Source: Nitrospira sp. (GTDB lineage Bacteria > Nitrospirota > Thermodesulfovibrionia > Thermodesulfovibrionales > SM23-35). From it: a stretch of DNA of 27,426 nt. Positions 22,824-27,426 of this stretch are shown here, in pieces (the stretch's first letter is position 1; each line of letters begins with the position of its first letter). The notes beneath the pieces were generated by a model that was not told where the DNA came from, searched no databases, and was given only the letters and a program-made list of their open reading frames with translations. The translations under genes and the position numbers were made by a program. The stretch spans positions 1 through 27,426 of the forward strand of contig VGWZ01000004.1 of NCBI GenBank assembly GCA_016873595.1, given 5' to 3'.

Positions 22824-23612
22824 CTATCTCTGAAAATTCCACTGAGATGAGAGATATTTTTTAACTTCAAGCTCATCTGCAAGAGATAATTCCTCTTGTG
22901 AAGGAGATGAAGTCACAAACTTTACATCAAAAGTCTCCTCAAAACCAATTCTGATAGTATTTTTAAAATCATCAGTATTCAGTTCTGGAATTATTTCATT
23001 TAATCCTGTCAATGCATCCATTGACTCATCTAAAGATTTAAGTCTGAATATTTTTATCATCTCATCTTTATCTATGAGATATGGAATAGAGCCCTGCTGA
23101 AGCAAACCCTCAGACCAGCGTTTTTGTGCAGAGCCTATGACCTTCATTTTGTTTATAGTAATCTCACCGTAGGAGGTTGATTGAAAACATAAAGGGCTTC
23201 TCACATGACGGGTCTCCCTGTGAAGGGTTAACTCAGGTGTAAGACCGATCCTCGAAAATGCAAGGCTAAAGGCTTTACTGATCTTTTTATAGCTATCGAG
23301 TAATCCTTTCGAGAATGTTCCTGAAGTTGTTTTTACAGAAATACTATAGGTAAGTTCCTTATCATGTAAGATTGCACGTCCTCCAGTCGGTCTTCTCACA
23401 ACCGTGATACGTTTATCAATGCAGTAATCACTATCAATATCGTTGATTTTTTGAAAGCATCCAATGCTTACAGATGGCTTGTTCCATCCATAGAACCTTA
23501 AGGTCGAAGGTGCGTTATCTTTCCTGACAGCAGTTGCAATCGCCTCATCAAGAGCCATATTATACGTTGCACTGTATGAGCCTGTGTCAATAAGACGCCA
23601 CACATCAGTCAT
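22824..23612 (-). CDS. lipM: Octanoyltransferase / lipoate-protein ligase family (LipM-like)
   Basis: Attaches octanoyl (or lipoyl) groups to a lysine of GcvH or 2-oxoacid dehydrogenase E2 proteins, the first step of lipoic acid synthesis. The 262-residue protein has the BPL/LplA/LipB fold: MALDEAI (19-25), RFYGWNKPSVSIGCFQ (39-54), the signature RRPTGGRAILHDKELTYS (73-90) and KVIGSAQKRWSEGLLQQGSI (157-176). SPLCFQSTSYGE carries Cys142 at the place of the catalytic cysteine of Bacillus LipM, which favours octanoyltransferase over ATP-dependent ligase. The ATG lies three bases after the stop of the ferritin-like gene, so both are probably one transcript. No lipA is seen in the window. Family is firm; choice of LipM over LplA is probable. 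Confidence 0.85.
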   Translation of the reverse strand: MTDVWRLIDTGSYSATYNMALDEAIATAVRKDNAPSTLRFYGWNKPSVSIGCFQKINDIDSDYCIDKRITVVRRPTGGRAILHDKELTYSISVKTTSGTFSKGLLDSYKKISKAFSLAFSRIGLTPELTLHRETRHVRSPLCFQSTSYGEITINKMKVIGSAQKRWSEGLLQQGSIPYLIDKDEMIKIFRLKSLDESMDALTGLNEIIPELNTDDFKNTIRIGFEETFDVKFVTSSPSQEELSLADELEVKKYLSSQWNFQR

Positions 23613-23615
23613 GAT

Positions 23616-23897
23616 TTATTTTATCAGCTCGTCGACTTCCTTTTTCCCTTCCTCTAATTCCTTTTTCTGCTCCTTGTCTAATGTTAATAACATGGCCTGG
23701 AATTCTCCCACATGTGTTTTTTCTTCCTTGGCGATGTCAAGAAGAATTTTCCTGATATTTTTGTTTCCGGTCATGGCTGCCATTTGCTCATAAAGATTTA
23801 TGGCATCCAATTCAGCAATCATTCCAACTCTCAGTATCTCTTTGTCCAAGTCTTCTTTTTTTACTTTTTCAAGATTGAACGGTATGTTTGATAACAT
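23616..23897 (-). CDS. EncFtn-like mini-ferritin (encapsulated ferritin type)
   Basis: A 93-residue two-helix protein of the ferritin-like superfamily. The first helix has AELDAINLYEQM (Glu29) and the second has LLDIAKEEKTHVGEFQAML (Glu59, His62). The 30-residue spacing Glu-Glu and the ExxH match the EncFtn set (Glu32/Glu62/His65), in which the iron centre forms only when two subunits pair. A strong ribosome site GGAGGTGAA (plus-strand 23901-23909) precedes the ATG. The C-terminus is a short charged helix (KEQKKELEEGKKEVDELIK), not clearly an encapsulin-targeting peptide, and no encapsulin gene is seen. It probably oxidises or stores iron; a rubrerythrin-like role is the alternative. Confidence 0.75.
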   Translation of the reverse strand: MLSNIPFNLEKVKKEDLDKEILRVGMIAELDAINLYEQMAAMTGNKNIRKILLDIAKEEKTHVGEFQAMLLTLDKEQKKELEEGKKEVDELIK

Positions 23898-23973
23898 TCT
23901 TTCACCTCCAGAAAGATTTCGTTACAGTTAATCACATAACACTTTTTCTAAAACCTATCAATTCCTGAAGAAG

Positions 23974-24003
23974 TTGTCAAGGGAATTTTCTGTGTGGTAT
24001 GCT
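23974..24003 (+). promoter_or_regulatory. Promoter of lolA
   Basis: TTGTCA (23974-23979) and the extended -10 TGG-TATGCT (hexamer 23998-24003) are 18 bases apart. The -10 ends eight bases before the ATG at 24012, so lolA is probably leaderless; this also argues against the GTG at 23994, which lies within the promoter. Confidence 0.5.
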
Positions 24004-24011
24004 TAATAATA

Positions 24012-24686
24012 ATGAACAGGAATTTTAAAAAGTTTAAAAGTAGTTTATTACTGTGTACAGGTTTTCTTTTTTCACTTCTCGGTTTTTACTTTTCTTTATG
24101 TACTGTTTCCTGTGCTGTCTTGTCAGTTGATGAGGATATCACACGAATTCAGAATGCCTATGATGACATTAAGGATATAAAGGGGAGCTTTACACAGAAG
24201 AGCCATATAAAGGACCTGAAACGCATTGATACATACGGGGGCGAATTTTTTATAAAAAGACCCACGAAGATGAAATGGGAGTATAAAGGAAAGACACCTC
24301 AGGAAGTCATTATTAGTAATGATGAAATAATCATATACCAGAGAAAAGAAAGGCAGGCATTCAAAGGTTCATTTGACAGGGCTACCTATGGCCAGGCACC
24401 CATAGCTCTTCTGAGCGGATTTGGAAGGATTCAGGAAGAGTTCAATGTATCGAAGAAAAACGGGAGGCTCCTCCTTAAACCGAAAAAGTCTATGGGAAAT
24501 ATAGTCTCGATAGAGATCGAAACTTCTGAAGATGAATTCCCGATAAAATCTTTCATCGTAAACGATTCTCGTTCAAACAGAATAGAGATAACACTTAAGG
24601 ATGTAGAAATTAATACGGGGTTGGAAGATAGATTGTTCGTACCTTCATTGCCAAAGGATGTGAATGTCTATGAGCATAATCCTTAA
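24012..24686 (+). CDS. lolA: Outer-membrane lipoprotein carrier protein LolA
   Basis: Periplasmic chaperone that ferries lipoproteins from LolCDE to the outer membrane. From the ATG at 24012 the protein has 224 residues with a basic start (MNRNFKKFK) and a long hydrophobic signal region (about 10-36). The mature part reads DEDITRIQNAYDDIKDIKGSFTQKSHI, YGGEFFIKRPTKMKWEYKGKTPQEVIISNDEIIIYQRKERQAF and LLSGFGRIQEEF, all standard LolA strands. It implies an outer membrane with lipoproteins, in line with the lipoprotein at 977-1525. tsaD follows 42 bases later in the same direction. The family call is strong. Confidence 0.9.
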   Translation: MNRNFKKFKSSLLLCTGFLFSLLGFYFSLCTVSCAVLSVDEDITRIQNAYDDIKDIKGSFTQKSHIKDLKRIDTYGGEFFIKRPTKMKWEYKGKTPQEVIISNDEIIIYQRKERQAFKGSFDRATYGQAPIALLSGFGRIQEEFNVSKKNGRLLLKPKKSMGNIVSIEIETSEDEFPIKSFIVNDSRSNRIEITLKDVEINTGLEDRLFVPSLPKDVNVYEHNP

Positions 24687-24728
24687 CGCATTAAACTTTC
24701 CTGAATATCAAAAATTAGGATTTTCTCA

Positions 24729-25820
24729 ATGCTTGTCCTTGGTATAGACACATCATGTGATGATACGTCAGCCTCTATAGTTGAAAATGCTACAAGAATA
24801 ATATCTAATATTATCTCGAACCAGACGGATATTCACAAAAAATACGGCGGCATTGTCCCTGAGCTTGCATCCCGACGGCACATTGAGATGATATTGCCTG
24901 TTGTTGATGAGGCATTGAAGACTGCCAGTGTGAAATTTGACGAACTCTCTGGTGTTGCGGTATGCCATGGTCCTGGACTGATTGGGTCTCTCCTTGTTGG
25001 CTGTTCTTTTGCAAAGGCTCTATGCTATTCAAAGAAGATTCCGCTTGTTGCGGTAAACCATCTTGAAGGTCATATCTTTTCGACATTTCTTGAGGAGCCA
25101 CGACCATCTTTTCCATTCCTTGCCCTAATCGTCTCAGGAGGGCATACGTGTCTCTACAGGGTTGATGACTTTGGCAGATACAGAGAGCTCGGCAGGACAA
25201 GGGATGATGCTGCGGGCGAGGCATATGATAAGGTTTCTAAGTTGCTCGGTCTTGGGTATCCTGGTGGGCCAATAATTGAGAACTATGCAAGAGAGGGAAA
25301 CCCGAAAGCAATAGATTTTCCAAGAGCGTATCTTCCCGAATCCTTTGATTTTAGCTTTAGTGGACTCAAAACAGCAGTGCTCAATTTTTTGAAAAAAGAA
25401 GTCAAGTTACAAGCAATGGAGAGTCAGTATATAAATCCCCCCTTACCCCCCTTTACTAAAGGGGGGCATGGGGGGATTACTAATTCCGAACTCCGAACTC
25501 CGAACTCTAAACTACTTAATGATATTGCTGCATCCTTTCAGAAATCCATCGTTGATGTGCTCGTGAGAAAAACAGAATGGGCGATCAAAAAAGAGCACAT
25601 TAGACGAGTTGTTCTCTCTGGTGGCGTGGCTGCAAATAGCGAATTGAGAAAGAGAATGAAAGAAATGGGAGATGAAAGGGAAGCTGAAATCTTTATACCT
25701 TCTGTGTTGTTATGCACAGACAATGCAGCCATGATCGCAGCAGCAGGATACCATCATCTCAAGGCAGGAAATATCGCAGGACTTGATTTAAACCCAAAGG
25801 CATACATGCCCCTCTTATGA
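24729..25820 (+). CDS. tsaD: tRNA N6-adenosine threonylcarbamoyltransferase, with in-frame repeat insertion
   Basis: Catalyses the last step of t6A synthesis at position 37 of ANN-decoding tRNAs, with TsaB, TsaE and TsaC. The N-terminal GIDTSCDDTSASIV, GIVPELASRRHIEMI, VNHLEGHIFS (metal ligands His111, His115), VSGGHT, FSFSGLKTAVLN, VLSGGVAANSELR and LCTDNAAMIAAAG (Asp331) are all present. The protein is 363 residues, about 27 longer than usual, because residues 236-262 (starting NPPLPPFTKGG) are encoded by a palindromic repeat and three CCGAACT units. The insert lies between SGLKTAV and DIAASFQ, away from the active-site motifs, and keeps the frame, so the enzyme probably still works. The start is preceded by TAGGA. 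The gene overlaps the next by ATGA. Confidence 0.94.
   Translation: MLVLGIDTSCDDTSASIVENATRIISNIISNQTDIHKKYGGIVPELASRRHIEMILPVVDEALKTASVKFDELSGVAVCHGPGLIGSLLVGCSFAKALCYSKKIPLVAVNHLEGHIFSTFLEEPRPSFPFLALIVSGGHTCLYRVDDFGRYRELGRTRDDAAGEAYDKVSKLLGLGYPGGPIIENYAREGNPKAIDFPRAYLPESFDFSFSGLKTAVLNFLKKEVKLQAMESQYINPPLPPFTKGGHGGITNSELRTPNSKLLNDIAASFQKSIVDVLVRKTEWAIKKEHIRRVVLSGGVAANSELRKRMKEMGDEREAEIFIPSVLLCTDNAAMIAAAGYHHLKAGNIAGLDLNPKAYMPLL
25434..25478. repeat. Nested palindromic repeat inside tsaD
   Basis: The outer arms AATCCCCCC (25434-25442) and GGGGGGATT (25470-25478) enclose inner arms CCCCCCTTTA (25446-25455) and TAAAGGGGGG (25457-25466) around a single C. All arms pair perfectly. In one frame it encodes NPPLPPFTKGG, a peptide I know from many unrelated bacterial proteins carrying the same kind of dispersed repeat. 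It could form a strong hairpin in tsaD mRNA. Confidence 0.8.
25486..25506. repeat. Three tandem CCGAACT units inside tsaD
   Basis: CCGAACT is repeated three times without a gap directly after the palindromic repeat. Three 7-base units make seven codons, so the reading frame survives. They encode part of the NSELRTPNSKL peptide and look like a separate slippage-type or element-associated repeat. Confidence 0.75.
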
Positions 25821-26554
25821 AACACCTTACCCGTGAGAAGACACCCAAACAGGTCATGCGCGAAGTTACTGAAGACATGATTCTGCGCGCAATCAAGTTA
25901 GCTAAGAAGAAAGGTCGAACGATTTACATTAGCAAGTCGGCAAAAGGCAAAGGCGTTGATGTATGCACCCTCGATCCTCGTACACCTGAAGGACGAAAGA
26001 ACCTCGACGTCTTCTTTTCGCCGATTAATCGGGTCTACACTTTCTCGGCCCTCGGCGCACCTGAAGAACCAAATGCTATCAACTGGCGGCTCATCAATCT
26101 CCCTTCATGGCGAAGAATCCTTGTGCTGCTGCAAGTTGGTGTATCATTTCTCATGAAAGGGACGCCACTGAAGAACAAGCTGTATCGCTGGATGGGGTAC
26201 ACGATTGGCAAGAACGTTGAGATCATGCAGATGGCATGGCTCGATCACTTCCGGCCGGAATTGATCTTCATTGGCGACAACACATTGATTGGTGCATTCA
26301 CACGAATCACTTGTCACGGTTACGAAGGTTGCGACAGGTTTCGTTATGGCCCGGTAGAGATAGGATCAAACTGTACCATCGGTGCAGGGACGGGTATCGG
26401 ACCGATCAAGATTGAAGATAACGTGCGCACGCTGCCAGGCACAACGCTCTCACCGTACCTCGTGCGTGTACGAGCAGGTTCGGTCGTTGGATACAATCCG
26501 CCACCGGTCAAGCTCCCTGAGGCCGATTCCAAAACCACTGATGATGCACACTGA
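25817..26554 (+). CDS. Hexapeptide-repeat (left-handed beta-helix) acyltransferase-like protein
   Basis: A 245-residue protein whose C-terminal half has left-handed beta-helix repeats: MGYTIGKNVEIMQMAWLDHFRPELIFIGDNTLIGAFTRITCHGYE, then GPVEIGSNCTIGAGTGIGPIKIEDNVRTLPGTTLSP. His in TCHGYE could be catalytic, as in related O-acetyltransferases. The N-terminal 100 residues (REKTPKQVMREVTEDMILRAIKLAKKKGRTIYISKS) are not recognised. It starts in an ATGA overlap with tsaD, so is translationally coupled. By eye its DNA is richer in G+C and in CGN and GGC codons than the flanking genes, which suggests later acquisition. The acyl substrate is unknown; a polysaccharide or small-molecule acetyltransferase is likely. 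Confidence 0.72.
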   Translation: MKHLTREKTPKQVMREVTEDMILRAIKLAKKKGRTIYISKSAKGKGVDVCTLDPRTPEGRKNLDVFFSPINRVYTFSALGAPEEPNAINWRLINLPSWRRILVLLQVGVSFLMKGTPLKNKLYRWMGYTIGKNVEIMQMAWLDHFRPELIFIGDNTLIGAFTRITCHGYEGCDRFRYGPVEIGSNCTIGAGTGIGPIKIEDNVRTLPGTTLSPYLVRVRAGSVVGYNPPPVKLPEADSKTTDDAH

Positions 26555-26575
26555 TACTCAGCTAAGGAATTTAAG

Positions 26576-27400
26576 ATGGTAAAAACTTTGATCAGTATAG
26601 GAATAATTCTATTTTTATCCTATTCTCTTATCTTAGTTATAGTGTATTTCAGACAAGAGAGAATGCTTTATTTTCCTGAAAAAGAGATATGGCAAACACC
26701 TGATAATATCAGTCTCAAATACGATGAAATTAATTTTAAAACAAAAGATGGGTTTAACATTTCAGGATGGTATATCCCTGCAGAAAAAGAAAAAGGGGTG
26801 CTTCTCTTCTGTCATGGGAACGCGGGAAATATATCCCATAGATTAGACTCTATAAAAACATTTAACAGTTTAAACCTCAGTGTGCTTATTTTTGATTATA
26901 GGGGCTATGGGAAAAGTGAGGGCAAACCATCTGAATTTGGGACTTATCTTGATGCTGAGGCCGCATGGGATTATCTGGTAAATGTTAAACGGAAATCTTC
27001 TGAAAGTATTATTTTATTTGGCCGTTCACTGGGAGGAGCTGTGGCAGCAGAGATTGCAATGAGAAAAAAACCTGCTGCACTGATAATAGAATCTTGCTTC
27101 ACATCTGTGCCAGATCTTGGGAAAACGTTTTATCCATGGCTTCCGATTAAACTTTTATCAAAATTCAAGTACTCAACGATAGATAAGATAGGTTCGATTA
27201 ATTGTCCCAAGCTGATTATTCATAGTCCTGAAGATGAAATAATTTCTTTCAGGCATGGTGAAATGCTCTATGAAAAGGCTTTTCAACCAAAAGACTTTTT
27301 AAAAATTAAAGGTGGACATAATGAAGGATATCTTCTTTCAGGCAAAACATATAGTGATGGGATAAAGATGTTTTTAGAAAAACATCTCATTTTAAAATGA
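26576..27400 (+). CDS. Membrane-anchored alpha/beta hydrolase (Bem46/YfhR-like)
   Basis: A 274-residue serine hydrolase. Residues 5-25 form one N-terminal membrane segment, followed by QERMLYFPEKE, GWYIPAEKEKGVLLFCHGNAGN with the oxyanion-region HGNAG (80-84), VLIFDYRGYGKSEGKPSE, and the nucleophile elbow GRSLGG with Ser151. The acid is probably Asp220 (HSPEDEII) and the base His248 (KGGHNEG), so the triad is complete. The layout matches the Bem46/YfhR group, whose substrates are unclear. It follows the hexapeptide gene after 21 bases in the same direction and ends 26 bases before the window edge. Confidence 0.88.
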   Translation: MVKTLISIGIILFLSYSLILVIVYFRQERMLYFPEKEIWQTPDNISLKYDEINFKTKDGFNISGWYIPAEKEKGVLLFCHGNAGNISHRLDSIKTFNSLNLSVLIFDYRGYGKSEGKPSEFGTYLDAEAAWDYLVNVKRKSSESIILFGRSLGGAVAAEIAMRKKPAALIIESCFTSVPDLGKTFYPWLPIKLLSKFKYSTIDKIGSINCPKLIIHSPEDEIISFRHGEMLYEKAFQPKDFLKIKGGHNEGYLLSGKTYSDGIKMFLEKHLILK

Positions 27401-27426
27401 TCTTCTGATAAAAAAATTTAAAACTT

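Overview
The window looks like chromosomal DNA from a moderately AT-rich, diderm (Gram-negative-type) bacterium. LolA implies an outer membrane. RNase J, an octanoyltransferase of LipM type and an EncFtn-like mini-ferritin suggest a deep-branching, possibly anaerobic lineage. My best guess is Nitrospirota/Thermodesulfovibrionia-like; this is an inference from gene content and not proven by any marker here. No tRNA, rRNA or CRISPR array was seen.

Layout. 1-7513: the 3' part of RNA 3'-phosphate cyclase (cut by the window edge), a lipoprotein, a membrane-anchored SNase-type nuclease, a YrfG-like HAD nucleotidase, the arginine genes argD-argF, a CBS-pair protein, a zinc-dependent phospholipase C-like protein and a convergent MA-type metallopeptidase. 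7563-8414: an M23 (LytM) peptidase. 8459-11855: a tightly overlapping accessory cassette with a methyltransferase remnant, an N4/N6 methyltransferase, a BsaWI/CCGG-like restriction endonuclease, a second short methyltransferase and an 87-residue protein of unknown function. 12065-14225: methylglyoxal synthase and RNase J. 14212-15662: a broken clpC-like gene, frameshifted and lacking its 5' third, which ends at a small mobile-element-like repeat (15665-15819). 15965-17017: a DUF433/DUF5615 toxin-antitoxin pair and an orphan antitoxin-like gene. 17160-19990: uppP overlapping ftsK. 20141-22742: a second restriction-modification pair on the minus strand, whose methyltransferase looks like a duplicated enzyme with a dead N-terminal half. 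22824-23897: EncFtn-like ferritin then lipM. 24012-27400: lolA, tsaD, a hexapeptide acyltransferase and an alpha/beta hydrolase.

How the parts work together. The core genes handle arginine synthesis, RNA processing, the cell envelope (UppP, LolA, M23), chromosome segregation (FtsK), tRNA t6A modification (TsaD) and lipoylation. They are interrupted by two DNA-modification islands that look more AT-rich by eye, by toxin-antitoxin modules and by short repeats. Two repeats have visibly changed genes: a palindrome plus a triplicated 7-bp unit adds about 27 residues in frame to tsaD, and an inverted-repeat element borders the truncated clpC.

Regulation. Several genes have a near-consensus -10 box, often the extended form TGnTATAAT, only 5-15 bases before the start codon and with no Shine-Dalgarno sequence. 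This suggests frequent leaderless transcripts. Others (the CBS protein, argF, mgsA, both antitoxins, the ferritin) have clear GGAGG-type sites.

The most promising unusual systems are the five-gene coupled cassette at 8459-11855 and the pseudo-duplicated methyltransferase/nuclease pair at 20141-22742. Gene functions rest on motif recognition by eye; no database search was run.
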